Numbered from the stretch's first letter, positions 26,148 through 34,864 are shown. The stretch is 64,000 nucleotides of DNA from Blastococcus mobilis (GCF_900188025.1 NZ_FZNO01000005.1:62001-126000); one strand, 5' to 3'. The notes: generated from the sequence alone by a model not told the origin. Program-made: numbers and translations.

Positions 26148-26273
26148 AAGGCACGACTCTAAGTGGATCGGTTGGCGGTGACGGGGCCCGCGCGCCGTCC
26201 ACACCCGTACGGGTCATCCACAGTTTCACCGCCGTTCTGGCACTGTCTGCCCATATCCCGGTGAGGTCGGGGC

Positions 26274-27341
26274 GTGTCCCCTTCGTGCGCGTCCGCCCGC
26301 CCCCTCGTCGTCAGCACCGACGAGGGCCTCCTCGACGAACTCCTCCGGCTGCTGGCCGCTGCCGGGGCCGAGCCGGAACTCGCCACGGGTGGGCCGGCGT
26401 TGCGCCGCGCGTACCGGCAGGCCCCACTGGTCCTCATCGGGGCCGACGCCCTTGCTTCGGGAGTGGTCCAGGCCCTGCCGCGCCGCCCGGCCGTCGTCGT
26501 CGTGGCCACCCGGGAACTGCCGGCCGCCGACTGGGCCGGCGCCGTGGAGCTCGGCGCCGAACGGGTCGCGGTGCTCCCGGGCGACGAGTCCTGGCTGCTC
26601 GCCCGGTCCACGGCTGCGGTGCGCGCCCCGGTGGAGCGTGGCCGGCTGGTCGTCGTGGGCGGGTCCTGCGGGGGTGCCGGTGCCAGCACGGTGGCGACGG
26701 CCGTCGCGCTCGCGGCCGCGCCGGGGGTGACCCTCGTCGATGCCGACCCCTGGGGTGCGGGCCTGGACCTGCTGCTGGGCGCGGAGCGGAGCGACGGCCT
26801 GCGCTGGCCGGAGCTGGCCGGACTGCGCGGACGGGTGGCGGGAGACGCCTTGCTGGCGGCGCTGCCCGACGTCGGCGGTGTCCACGTGCTGGCCGCCTCG
26901 CGGTCATCCCCCGGGCACGTCCCCGTGGAGGCGCTGACGGCGGTGGTGGATGCGGCTCGGGCCGTGGGCTGCCCCGTCGTCGTCGACGTGCCGCGGAGCG
27001 CCGGCGGCGACGCGACGGCTGTGGCCGCCGACGCGGATCTGGCGTTGTTGGTGGTACCCGCACGGCTGCGGGCCGCCACGGCGGCGCGGCTGCAGGTGGA
27101 GGCGCCGGACTCCCCGTGGGCCGGGGCCCACCTCGTCGTCCGCCGCATTCCCGGTGGGCTCACCTCGGAGGAGGTCTCCGACGTGGTCGGATCCCCGGTC
27201 CTCGCCGAGCTGGCGCACGACCGGAGCGCGGTGCCGCGAGGGGAGCGGGGGGAGCCGCCCCTCGTCTCGCCCCGCTCACCGCTCGGCGTGGTCGCGAGGC
27301 GGGTGTGGGGCGCTCTCCGCTCCCCAGCGGACCCGCGGTGA
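26274..27341 (+). CDS. ssd: Septum-site-determining protein Ssd / TadZ-like ParA family ATPase
   Basis: A 355-residue ParA/MinD-like protein. A receiver-like N-terminal half (LVVSTDEGLLDELLRLLAAA) is followed by the deviant Walker A VVGGSCGGAGASTVATAVAL near residue 128 and LVDADPWGAGLDLLLG. In actinobacteria Ssd heads the tad operon and is thought to position the pilus machine or influence septation. Its stop overlaps the tadA GTG (GTGA). First gene of the operon; the 126-bp gap to the HAD-IB gene should hold divergent promoters. Confidence 0.88.
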   Translation: MSPSCASARPLVVSTDEGLLDELLRLLAAAGAEPELATGGPALRRAYRQAPLVLIGADALASGVVQALPRRPAVVVVATRELPAADWAGAVELGAERVAVLPGDESWLLARSTAAVRAPVERGRLVVVGGSCGGAGASTVATAVALAAAPGVTLVDADPWGAGLDLLLGAERSDGLRWPELAGLRGRVAGDALLAALPDVGGVHVLAASRSSPGHVPVEALTAVVDAARAVGCPVVVDVPRSAGGDATAVAADADLALLVVPARLRAATAARLQVEAPDSPWAGAHLVVRRIPGGLTSEEVSDVVGSPVLAELAHDRSAVPRGERGEPPLVSPRSPLGVVARRVWGALRSPADPR

Positions 27342-28480
27342 GCGCGCCCGGGCTCCTGGACCGGGTCCGCGCCCGGCTGGCACTGGAAGCGACACCACCG
27401 ACCCGGGCCGCGGTGGCCGCGCTCGTGCGGGACGAGGCCGGCGGCCTTCTCGGGGACGACGACGTCCTGGCGGCTGTCCGCGACGCCGTCGACGAACTGG
27501 CCGGCGCCGGTCCGCTGGAGCCGCTCCTGCGCACGCCCGGGGTCACGGACGTCCTGGTCAACGGGCCCGAGCAGGTGTGGGTCGACCGGGGGTCGGGCCT
27601 TGAGCCCGCGCCGGTGCGGTTCCCCGACGACGACGCGGTCCGCCGGCTCGCCGTCCGCCTCGCCGCCACGGTCGGCCGGCGGCTGGACGACGCGGCCCCC
27701 TGGGTGGACGTCGGCCTCGCCGACGGCACCCGTCTGCACGCCGTCCTGCCCCCGGTCTCGGGCGGCGGCACGTGTCTGTCCCTGCGGGTGCTGCGCCGGA
27801 GCACGCACACCCTGGCCGACCTCGCGTCCCTCGGCACGTTCCCGGGCGAGAGCGAGGAGCTGCTGCGGTCGCTCGTCGGCCGGCGGCTGGCCTTCCTGGT
27901 GACCGGTGGGACCGGGTCGGGGAAGACCACCCTTCTGTCCGCCCTGCTCGGTGCCGCCGACCCCGGTGACCGGCTCGTGTTGTGCGAGGACGCCGCGGAA
28001 CTCGCCCCCGCGCACCCGCACGTCGTCCGGCTGGTCACCCGCCCACCCAACGTGGAGGGCGTCGGGTTGGTGACCTTGCGCGATCTGGTGCGACAGGCGC
28101 TGCGGATGCGGCCGGACCGGATCGTGGTCGGCGAGGTCCGGGGCGCCGAGGTCACCGATCTGCTCGCGGCCCTCAACACCGGTCACGAGGGGGGCTGCGG
28201 CACGCTGCACGCCAACCGGCCGGCCGAGGTGCCGGCACGGCTGGAGGCTCTCGGCGTGGCGGCCGGCCTGGATCGCGCGGCCGTACACAGCCAGGCCGCC
28301 GCCGCGCTGTCCCTCGTGGTGCACCTGCGGCGCACGCCGCAGGGGCGGCGGGTGACCGAGGTCGGCGTCCTGCGCCGGTCGGGGGACCAGGTCGTGGTCG
28401 AGGCGGGATGGCGAGCCGACGACGGCGACTGCCCGGCCGCGGGCCGGCTGCGCCGGCTGCTGGTCGAGGAGCCGTCGTGA
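27338..28480 (+). CDS. tadA: TadA, pilus assembly secretion ATPase
   Basis: A 380-residue type II/IV secretion ATPase (CpaF/VirB11 type) that powers Flp pilus assembly. Walker A is VTGGTGSGKTTLLSALLG near residue 190, the Asp box VLCEDAAEL, Walker B RPDRIVVGEVRGAEV, and the His box GCGTLHANRP. An N-terminal domain of about 100 residues precedes it. GTG 27338 overlaps the ssd stop. The gene overlaps tadB by 4 bp. Confidence 0.95.
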   Translation: MSAPGLLDRVRARLALEATPPTRAAVAALVRDEAGGLLGDDDVLAAVRDAVDELAGAGPLEPLLRTPGVTDVLVNGPEQVWVDRGSGLEPAPVRFPDDDAVRRLAVRLAATVGRRLDDAAPWVDVGLADGTRLHAVLPPVSGGGTCLSLRVLRRSTHTLADLASLGTFPGESEELLRSLVGRRLAFLVTGGTGSGKTTLLSALLGAADPGDRLVLCEDAAELAPAHPHVVRLVTRPPNVEGVGLVTLRDLVRQALRMRPDRIVVGEVRGAEVTDLLAALNTGHEGGCGTLHANRPAEVPARLEALGVAAGLDRAAVHSQAAAALSLVVHLRRTPQGRRVTEVGVLRRSGDQVVVEAGWRADDGDCPAAGRLRRLLVEEPS

Positions 28481-29265
28481 TCGGCGCCCTGTCGATCGCG
28501 GCGCTGGCGGTGCTGCTCTGGCCGGACGGACGAGGCCGGGGTGCACAGCGACTGCGTGCCATGGGGCACCGGGCCGACATCCGGCGAACGTCCGGCGAAC
28601 GACCGGTTCCGGCAACGGCCGCAGTCCTGTCGGCAGCCGTGGCCGCCGTCCTCAGCACCCCTCTGGTCGCCGGTCTCGCGGCCGGGGTGGCATTCCTCGG
28701 CGCCCGGTCCTGGGTGGCCCGGCGCTCGGAGCGGCGGGTGGAACGCCGGCTGGAGTCGCTGACGGAGGGCCTCGGCGCGCTCGCCGCCGACCTGCGCAGC
28801 GGGAGGGCCCTCGACGCCGCCACCGAGGCGGCGCTCGCCGCCTGCGCGGACGCGGAGAGTGCAGCCGCCCTCGCCTGTGCCCTGCGGGCCCCCGCTGCCG
28901 CCCCCGCCCCTGGACCGGACCAGGAACTCACCGCGGCCCTGCAGCGGATCGCGGCGGGAGTGCTGCTCAGCACCCGAACCGGGTGCTCGCTCGCCGCCGT
29001 CACCGCCGCTGTCGAGGACGACCTGCGCGCACGGCACCGTCTGCGGCTGCACCTGCGGACGGCGACGGCGGGACCCCGGGCCAGCGCGATGGTCCTGGCC
29101 GGGCTGCCGCTGCTCGGCCTGGCCATGGGCAGCGGGGTGGGCGCCGACCCGTGGAAGGTGCTGACCACGACGGCGAGCGGGCAGGTGCTGATGGTCGTCG
29201 GGACCGCGCTGGAGCTGGCGGGGCTGAGCTGGTCCGGACATCTCGTGCGCCGGGCCCTCCGGTGA
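28477..29265 (+). CDS. tadB: TadB-like pilus inner-membrane platform protein
   Basis: A 262-residue type II secretion system F-like protein. A first membrane segment (VIGALSIAALAVLLWP) and a second (ATAAVLSAAVAAVLSTPLVA) are followed by the cytosolic helical domain with ESLTEGLGALAADLRSGRAL. C-terminal membrane segments are AMVLAGLPLLGLAMGSG and VLMVVGTALELAGL. It pairs with TadC as the platform on which TadA acts. GTG start overlaps tadA as GTGA. Confidence 0.88.
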   Translation: MIGALSIAALAVLLWPDGRGRGAQRLRAMGHRADIRRTSGERPVPATAAVLSAAVAAVLSTPLVAGLAAGVAFLGARSWVARRSERRVERRLESLTEGLGALAADLRSGRALDAATEAALAACADAESAAALACALRAPAAAPAPGPDQELTAALQRIAAGVLLSTRTGCSLAAVTAAVEDDLRARHRLRLHLRTATAGPRASAMVLAGLPLLGLAMGSGVGADPWKVLTTTASGQVLMVVGTALELAGLSWSGHLVRRALR

Positions 29266-29993
29266 CGGGCGCCGCCTGGCCGGGCCTGCTGGCCCTCGCG
29301 GCAGCTGTCCTGGTCTGGTCCCCGCAGGCACGGCTCACGGCCCACCGCGTGCGCAGTCTGCGGCCGACGCCCGAGCCGGCCGGCGTCGCGAGCGTGGGGC
29401 CGACCCGGCGCCGTCGCTGGTTGCTGGCCGGCGCCGCCGGGGTGGCGGCCGGGCTGCTGGTGGGCGGGCTGTCCGGGGCGGCGGTCGCGCCGGTGGTCGC
29501 CGTTGTGGGTGAGCGGTGGCTGCGGACCACGGAGGAGGGTGGCGGCGCCGACGACCGGACGACGCTGCTGCGCGAGCTGCCCGCTGCCTGCGACCTCCTC
29601 GGCGTCTGCCTGTCCGCCGGCGTCCCCGTCGGTACGGCGCTGGCGGCGGTGGGCGCCGCAGTGCCGGCTCCGCTCGGTCCGCACCTGGCCGGTGTGGCCG
29701 CGCTGGCCCGTCTGGGCGCCGAGCCGCGGCGGGCCTGGGCCGACGTCCCGGTGGAGCTCGCCGCACTGGGGCGGGTCCTCGTCCGGGCAGGGGAGTCCGG
29801 GGCGGCCGCGGCACCGGCCCTGCGAGCGCTGGCCGCGGACAGCCGGGCCTCCCTGCGCGCCGGGACCGAGGCCGCCGTCCAGCGCGCCGGGGTGTGGGTG
29901 CTGGCACCGCTGGGCGCCTGCTTCCTCCCCGCGTTCGTCTGCCTCGGCGTCGCGCCGTTGGTGCTCGGCATCGCCGCGGAGGTCTTCCGCTGA
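29262..29993 (+). CDS. tadC: TadC-like pilus inner-membrane platform protein
   Basis: A 243-residue T2SSF-domain membrane protein. Membrane segments lie at WLLAGAAGVAAGLLVGGLSG and, at the C-terminus, GVWVLAPLGACFLPAFVCLG. The central helical part is LLRELPAACDLLGVCLSAGV with VLVRAGESGAAAAPALRAL. GTG start overlaps tadB. The next gene of a normal tad operon, the DUF4244 pilin-like gene, is interrupted by the prophage 120 bp downstream. Confidence 0.88.
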   Translation: MTGAAWPGLLALAAAVLVWSPQARLTAHRVRSLRPTPEPAGVASVGPTRRRRWLLAGAAGVAAGLLVGGLSGAAVAPVVAVVGERWLRTTEEGGGADDRTTLLRELPAACDLLGVCLSAGVPVGTALAAVGAAVPAPLGPHLAGVAALARLGAEPRRAWADVPVELAALGRVLVRAGESGAAAAPALRALAADSRASLRAGTEAAVQRAGVWVLAPLGACFLPAFVCLGVAPLVLGIAAEVFR

Positions 29994-30244
29994 CCGCTGT
30001 CCACAGTCCGTCGGTCGCTCCACAGATCACCGGCGGCCCTGGAGCGGACCCCGGTCCGGCGGAAGGGTCGGATCACGGCCCGCGGACGGCGGGCCCCGAC
30101 GGAGGAGACACCGTGGCGAGCACCCCGAACGCAGTCGAGGACCCGATCGAGCCGGACGAGTCACAGCGGCAGGAGGAAGGCGGGCCGACGTGGCTCTCGC
30201 ACCGCTGGGCCGCCGTGCGCGCGACCGGCGAGGCCGGCATGAGC

Positions 30245-30275
30245 ACCGCGGAGTATGCCGTCAGTAGCGTGACGC
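30245..30275. other. Left attachment junction (attL), approximate
   Basis: Host-like coding sequence for MSTAEYAV (codons ending at about 30259) changes abruptly to phage DNA. The exact core cannot be fixed without attR or an empty-site sequence, so the interval is an estimate. Confidence 0.6.
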
Positions 30276-30322
30276 GAAATCGCAGCTCACAGGCTCCCTA
30301 CCTGCGCAAACGCCCCTGCGGG

Positions 30323-30334
30323 CGGACGGTCCGA
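30323..30334 (+). promoter_or_regulatory. Phage motif CGGACGGTCCGA, copy 1 (near attL)
   Basis: Exact copy of the repeated intergenic motif, 64 bp inside the prophage. It is the only strong copy not directly upstream of a plus-strand start. Confidence 0.6.
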
Positions 30335-30398
30335 TGCCTCACGATGCCTCCCGATGGTCCACTTTCCCGGGTACAGTTCGGGTACAGCCCGGGTACGA
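30332..30398 (+). repeat. Two families of short direct repeats next to attL
   Basis: CGATGCCTC occurs at 30332-30340 and 30342-30350, with CGATGG at 30352 (10-bp period). CGGGTACAG occurs at 30368-30376 and 30379-30387, with CGGGTACGA at 30390-30398 (11-bp period). Helically phased short repeats next to an attachment site suggest integrase arm-type or accessory-protein sites; this is inference. Confidence 0.55.
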
Positions 30399-30671
30399 GC
30401 CGGCGAGTTCGCGGGCGACGGCGATGAGGTCGTCGGCGGTTCCGGCCCACCCGTCGCGGCTGAGCGCCATCATGGCCCGGCACGCGGCGTCGTCGCCGGC
30501 CAGGGCGCGCACCGCGGTCGCCTGCGCCCGCATCAGCGCCGCCCGGGTGCGGGCCTCGTCGGCGATGCCCTGATGCGTCGTCGCGGCGTGATCGGCGAGA
30601 CGCGCGAGCTCCTCGAGTCGGGTCGGGTCCGGGGCGGGCAGGTCCAGCGGCAGCTCATCGGGTGGGGTCAC
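30339..30671 (-). CDS. Hypothetical phage protein, first gene inside attL
   Basis: A 110-residue mostly helical protein starting GTG 30671. TRLEELARLADHAATTHQGI and RTRAALMRAQATAVRALAG are its clearest helices; no domain recognised. It reads opposite to the terminase and its 3' end runs into the direct repeats beside attL. The position between attL and terL on the minus strand could suit a small DNA-binding protein, but nothing in the sequence proves this. Confidence 0.55.
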   Translation of the reverse strand: MTPPDELPLDLPAPDPTRLEELARLADHAATTHQGIADEARTRAALMRAQATAVRALAGDDAACRAMMALSRDGWAGTADDLIAVARELAGSYPGCTRTVPGKVDHREAS

Positions 30672-30714
30672 GGCGCGGAGTGTGCTCCGAACCCCCGACG
30701 GAGCAGCGCGTTCA

Positions 30715-30726
30715 CGGACGGTCCGA
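30715..30726 (+). promoter_or_regulatory. Phage motif CGGACGGTCCGA, copy 2 (terL)
   Basis: Exact copy ending 4 bp before the terL ATG, in place of a normal purine-rich ribosome-binding site. Confidence 0.65.
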
Positions 30727-30730
30727 ACGC

Positions 30731-32149
30731 ATGGCGACCGTGTGGGATCTGGTGCTGGAGGGCGTGCTCGCCGAGTACGACCCGAAGCCCCCCACGCTGC
30801 CCGGCTACGAGCCGCAGCCCAAGCAGTCGATCGCCGAGCAGCTGGCCGGCGAGGTCTTCGAGATGCTGTACGGCGGCGCCGCGGGTGGCGGCAAGAGCTA
30901 CTGGCTCCGGCACTCCGCCGTCCTGTACTGCCTCACCCACCCCGGCGCGTACGTCGCCATCGTGCGGCGCACCCTGCCGATGCTGCGGAAGACCCATCAC
31001 CGGCCGCTCCAGGACATCTGCCGCGGGCTGGCCACGCACAACAAGTCCGACCTGTCGTGGACGTTCCCGAACGGCGCCGTGCTGCAGCTCATCAGCCTCA
31101 CCCACGACGGCGACGAGCAGGACTACAAGTCCGTCGAGTTCGACCGCCTGTACTTCGATGAGCTGACCGAGTTCACCGAGGCCCAGTACACGTACATGCT
31201 GACCCGGCTCCGGTCGTCGAACGGGCACCCAACGGCGGCGATCGGTGCGACGAACCCCGAGGGTGTCGGGTACGCGTGGGTGAAGCGCCGGTTCGTCAAG
31301 CCGCGGCCCGGGGACCTCGCTGAGGGCCAGGGGCAGCCGGTCGCGTGCGAGCCGTGGCGCCCGCCGCTCCCGGACGGGTCAGGTCCTGGCCGCGCCCGGG
31401 TGTTCGTGCCGGCGACGCTGCTGGACAACCCGGCGCTGCTGGCTGCGAACCCCGAGTACGAGATGACGCTGCGGTCGATGACCGACCCGCGGAAGCGGAA
31501 GGCGCTGCTCGAGGGCGACTGGGACGCGATGGACCAGGTGCAGGGCGCGCAGTTCTCGCTGACCAACATCGACAACCACCGCGTGCACAAGGCACCGGCC
31601 GACCTCGCCCGCGTCGTCGTCGGCTACGACCCCGCGACCACATTCACCGCTACGTCCGACGAGACCGGCATCGTCGCCGCGGCGAGCGCACAGGCGACCC
31701 GGCCCCGGCAGATGTACGTGCTCGCCGACCGGTCTGCCCGCTTCGGCAGCCCCGAGCAGGCGGCGCGCACCTGCGTCGACGTGGCGTGGTCGGTGCAGGC
31801 CGACGCGATCGTGTACGAGACCAACCAGGGCGGCGACTACGTGAAGGCCGCGCTGAACTCGGCGCTCCGGCACGCGGTCAAGGAGGGCCGGTGGAAGGGC
31901 CCACTGCCGAAGGTCCTCGGCGTGCACGCCAAGCGCGGGAAGGCGCTCCGCGCGGAGCCCGTTAGCGTCTACTACGACCAGGGACAGGTGCACCACGTCG
32001 GCCCGTTTGAGGAGCTCGAGGGGCAGATGACGACGTGGACGCCGGGCAACGACTCCCCGGACCGTCTCGACGCGCTCGTCTACGCAATCACTCACCTCGA
32101 AGAGAAGGCCGCGCCGGCCGGGCCGGTCCCCATCCGCTCACTGTGGTGA
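30731..32149 (+). CDS. terL: Terminase large subunit
   Basis: A 472-residue packaging motor. Walker A is LYGGAAGGGKSYWLRHSAVL near residues 47-66, Walker B RLYFDELTEF near 137, and the coupling segment AAIGATNPEG. The C-terminal nuclease domain begins VVVGYDPATTFTATSDETGI, whose aspartate is the first metal ligand; VYETNQGGDYVKAAL and the final DSPDRLDALVYAITHL give the rest. ATG 30731 directly follows the phage motif; an upstream frame extension is not needed. No small terminase gene precedes it, which is unusual. A candidate small subunit is at 60832. Confidence 0.95.
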   Translation: MATVWDLVLEGVLAEYDPKPPTLPGYEPQPKQSIAEQLAGEVFEMLYGGAAGGGKSYWLRHSAVLYCLTHPGAYVAIVRRTLPMLRKTHHRPLQDICRGLATHNKSDLSWTFPNGAVLQLISLTHDGDEQDYKSVEFDRLYFDELTEFTEAQYTYMLTRLRSSNGHPTAAIGATNPEGVGYAWVKRRFVKPRPGDLAEGQGQPVACEPWRPPLPDGSGPGRARVFVPATLLDNPALLAANPEYEMTLRSMTDPRKRKALLEGDWDAMDQVQGAQFSLTNIDNHRVHKAPADLARVVVGYDPATTFTATSDETGIVAAASAQATRPRQMYVLADRSARFGSPEQAARTCVDVAWSVQADAIVYETNQGGDYVKAALNSALRHAVKEGRWKGPLPKVLGVHAKRGKALRAEPVSVYYDQGQVHHVGPFEELEGQMTTWTPGNDSPDRLDALVYAITHLEEKAAPAGPVPIRSLW

Positions 32150-32377
32150 TGGTTGCCCGCGCCGGCTGAGCGCGGACGGTCGTCGGTGTCGGCTTCGGCC
32201 GGCTGGCGTCGCTTGGCTCCCGGGTCCGGCTCATGGCGTCGGGGAGCCTTGAGCCCCCATTGAGCACCCTCGCGGTCAGTCGACAAGGCACGCGGGCCGA
32301 CGGGCCCGGTCGGCGCGGTCGTCCGGTCAGGAACCGGCGCATGAGGAGGGACACCAGGGGACTGCCCCACCTACGCG

Positions 32378-32404
32378 CCGCCCCGGTCATCACGGCCGGG
32401 GCGG
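32378..32404 (+). terminator. Hairpin terminator candidate before the portal gene
   Basis: Arms CCGCCCCGG (32378-32386) and CCGGGGCGG (32396-32404), 9-nt loop, followed by TT. It probably ends the terL transcript. Confidence 0.55.
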
Positions 32405-32446
32405 TTGCGTTCCCACCCGCGCCTCCGTGACGAGTAGCGCTGACCC

Positions 32447-32458
32447 CGGACGGTCCGA
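32447..32458 (+). promoter_or_regulatory. Phage motif CGGACGGTCCGA, copy 3 (portal)
   Basis: Exact copy 15 bp before the portal ATG; a GGAGGTG ribosome-binding site lies between them. Confidence 0.65.
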
Positions 32459-32473
32459 GGCCGGAGGTGCCTC

Positions 32474-33811
32474 ATGGACTACACGCGGATCCTGACGACC
32501 GCGATCAGCACGCTGCGAGCTCGTGGCGTGAAGGTGGAGCCACGGTTCGCGTACTACGACGGCCGGCACGACTGCACCCTCGGGTCGAAGGCTTGGAACG
32601 AGTCGTACCGCAAGGTCGTCGCCGGCGTGAAGGACAACCAGTGCCGGCTCATCGTCGACACCCGCGCCGACGCCGTCGTCCCGTCCGGTGTCGAGGCCGC
32701 GACCGATAACCCGTTCGAGCAGGCCCTCGCGCAGTGGGCGACCGACCTGTTCGAGCGGGAGGCCGACGACCTCGACGAGTTCGCCACGACCGCGGAGAAG
32801 TCGGGCACGCAGACCGTCATGCTCGTCGACTACGACGAGGCCGGCGAGGTCGCGCTGTACGCGGTCGACCCGCGCGCCGTGTACGCCCAGGTCAGCAAGT
32901 CCGGGAAGCTCCGCGCGCTCTTCCACGTCTACCGCGACGAGGGCGACCAGTTCACCTCCGCGACGCTGTACCTGCCGGAGAAGGCCATCAACTTCGGCAC
33001 GACCAGCGCCCAGCTGCTCCCGGCACCCGAGGCGTTCCACGTCCGCGAGGAGATCCCGAACCCGCTCGGTGAAATCGCCGCGGTCGTTGTCGACCTGAAC
33101 GGGTCCGTCCTCGACGACGCCATCCCGCTCAACGACATGCTGAACAAGAGCCTCCAGACGCAGGCCGTCGTCGGCGAGTCGTACGCGCTGCCGTTCCGCG
33201 TGTACCTCGGCATCGAGACCTACGACCCCACGCAGGGCGTCGTCGGCCCGGCGCTGCCGAGCATGAACCCGGCCACCGGTGGGCGTGACGTGTCCCTGCC
33301 GACCGTCGCCGACGCCGAGGGCGACAAGCGGCAGGTCATCCAGTTCGACAGCCCGGAGCCGGAGAAGTACCTCGCCGAGCAGGACAGCCTGCGGACCGCG
33401 ATCGCGCGCCTGGCGCACATCCCGACGCACCTGGTGCAGCTCGGTGGCGCCCCGATCAGCGGTGACGCGCTGGAGATCGCGTCGATGCCGTTCGTCGGGT
33501 GGCAGGCCGCCGCGATCCGCACCACGTACCGGCGGGCGTTCCGTGAGGCCGCCCGGCTGGCGGTCCGCCGGCACCTGTACAAGCTGACCGGTCGCCCGAT
33601 GGACGCTCCGGCGCTCGACGTGAAGTTCGCGCCGATCGCCACCAGCACGACCAGCAGCCGGGTGCAGCAGATGCGCGACGCCGTCGACGCCGGCATGAGC
33701 CTCGCCGACGCGCTCGTCGAGTTCCTCGGCTGGGACCGGGAGGCCGCCGACCTCGCCGAGGCCCGCACCGCTGAGGCGTCCGCGCGGGCGTTCGACGCCG
33801 GCACCGTCTGA
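32474..33811 (+). CDS. Portal protein
   Basis: A 445-residue protein of the SPP1-gp6/DUF1073-like portal group, forming the DNA-entry dodecamer. Consistent features are position directly after terL, the size, the N-terminal AWNESYRKVVAGVKDNQCRL and ALAQWATDLFEREADDLDEF. Further evidence is the conserved VMLVDYDEAGEVALYAVDPR and the long helical C-terminus with ARLAHIPTHLVQLGGAPISG and ASMPFVGWQAAAIRTTYRRA. ATG 32474 with GGAGGTG. Confidence 0.9.
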   Translation: MDYTRILTTAISTLRARGVKVEPRFAYYDGRHDCTLGSKAWNESYRKVVAGVKDNQCRLIVDTRADAVVPSGVEAATDNPFEQALAQWATDLFEREADDLDEFATTAEKSGTQTVMLVDYDEAGEVALYAVDPRAVYAQVSKSGKLRALFHVYRDEGDQFTSATLYLPEKAINFGTTSAQLLPAPEAFHVREEIPNPLGEIAAVVVDLNGSVLDDAIPLNDMLNKSLQTQAVVGESYALPFRVYLGIETYDPTQGVVGPALPSMNPATGGRDVSLPTVADAEGDKRQVIQFDSPEPEKYLAEQDSLRTAIARLAHIPTHLVQLGGAPISGDALEIASMPFVGWQAAAIRTTYRRAFREAARLAVRRHLYKLTGRPMDAPALDVKFAPIATSTTSSRVQQMRDAVDAGMSLADALVEFLGWDREAADLAEARTAEASARAFDAGTV

Positions 33812-33825
33812 GCGAGGGCTGAGGG

Positions 33826-34848
33826 GTGACGGCCCGGCAGAGCATCGACGAGGTCGCCGCCGCGCACCGGCAGCGGCTGACCGATGAGCGGTCGCAGGCG
33901 ACCCGGAACATGCGCGCGGCGTACGTCCGGGTGCAGCGGTCCGTGGCCCGCGACCTGGCCGCGTTGCAGCGGCGCATCGACGCGGCCCGCGCGGCGGGTG
34001 AGCCGGTAAACGTGGCGTGGCTGGACCGGCAGGCCCGGTACGCCGCGCTGCTGACGAACCTGACCGAGGCGCTGAACGCGCTCGCTGATGCGACGGCGAC
34101 GGCGACCGTGACCCTCGTCGACGGGGCGCTGGTCGCGGCGGTCGCGCACGGCACCGAGTGGGCGCACACCCTGAACATCACCGGTGGCCTCGGGGTGCTG
34201 AACCCGCTCGCCGCGGAGGAGATCGTCGGCGTGACGACCTACGGGCCGCTGCGTCGGCTGCTGCGGGAGCGTGCCGGGGAGGCCGTGACCGCAGCGCGGG
34301 ACGTGCTCCGGGAGGCCGTGATGCGCGGCTGGGCGCCGAGCAAGACCGCCGCGGAGCTCCGGCGGGTCACCGACGGGGCGTTCAGCAACGCGAAGACCGT
34401 CGCCCGAACCGAGCAGCTCCGCTCGTACAGGGAGGCCACCAGGCGCGCGTACATGCAGAACCCGGCCGTCGCCCGCTGGCAGTGGTCGTCGCGCTGCCTG
34501 CCCGACAGGACCTGCCCGATGTGTTGGGCCATGCACGGCCGCCAGTTCGACGTCACCGTCCCGATGGGCACTCACCCGAACTGCCTGTGCGCCATGGTCC
34601 CCGTCGTGCCGTACGTCGACTACGGGCCGACCGGCCCCGAGCGGTTCGCCCGGCTGACCGCGGAGCAGCAGCGGAACATCCTCGGGCCGGCCGCGTACCG
34701 CGCGTACGCCGGCGGGGAGCTGCAGCTGGCCGACCTGGTGCACGAGCACCGGCACCCCGAGTGGGGTCTGGTTCGCCGCACCGGATCGCTGACCGCCGCG
34801 GTCGGCGCCGAACGGGCCGCGCAGCTCATGCGTCCCGGAGCCGACTGA
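33826..34848 (+). CDS. MuF-like head morphogenesis / minor capsid protein
   Basis: A 340-residue protein. N-terminal half is helical (RVQRSVARDLAALQRRIDAA). The C-terminal part carries the Mu gpF motif: ARTEQLRSYREATRRAY, then DRTCPMCWAMHGRQFDV and MGTHPNCLCAMVPVV, with Cys and His that can bind zinc. Mu F proteins help portal-capsid assembly or are ejected with the DNA. GTG start 33826, 14 bp after the portal stop, so co-transcribed. Confidence 0.88.
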   Translation: MTARQSIDEVAAAHRQRLTDERSQATRNMRAAYVRVQRSVARDLAALQRRIDAARAAGEPVNVAWLDRQARYAALLTNLTEALNALADATATATVTLVDGALVAAVAHGTEWAHTLNITGGLGVLNPLAAEEIVGVTTYGPLRRLLRERAGEAVTAARDVLREAVMRGWAPSKTAAELRRVTDGAFSNAKTVARTEQLRSYREATRRAYMQNPAVARWQWSSRCLPDRTCPMCWAMHGRQFDVTVPMGTHPNCLCAMVPVVPYVDYGPTGPERFARLTAEQQRNILGPAAYRAYAGGELQLADLVHEHRHPEWGLVRRTGSLTAAVGAERAAQLMRPGAD

Positions 34849-34864
34849 CAGCCACGCGTCGCTC

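Larger units (their letters stand above)
30113..30427 (+). pseudogene. DUF4244 pilin-like gene truncated by prophage insertion (hybrid frame)
   Basis: GTG 30113 with GGAGGAGA upstream begins a frame of host character (ASTPNAVEDPIEPDESQ, then WAAVRATGEAGMSTAEYAV). MSTAEYAV is the conserved start of the DUF4244 hydrophobic segment in actinobacterial tad operons. The intact gene should continue into a membrane helix. Here the frame changes at about 30259 to SSVTRNRSSQAPYLRKRPCG, which is not hydrophobic, and runs on in phage DNA to a stop at 30427. The membrane helix is lost and the product is presumably non-functional as a pilin. The missing 3' part should lie beyond the right end of the prophage. 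Confidence 0.8.
32150..32473. other. 324-bp intergenic region between terL and portal
   Basis: No convincing gene. Short frames on both strands are Pro/Arg/Gly-rich shadows. It holds a degenerate copy of the phage motif (CGGACGGTCG at 32173), an inverted repeat GCCGAC/GTCGGC near 32300, a terminator-like hairpin (32378-32404) and an exact motif copy (32447-32458). Confidence 0.5.

Noticed and set aside
32233-32430. A 65-codon frame between terL and portal
   Set aside because: Pro/Arg-rich, no ribosome-binding site, overlaps a terminator-like hairpin.
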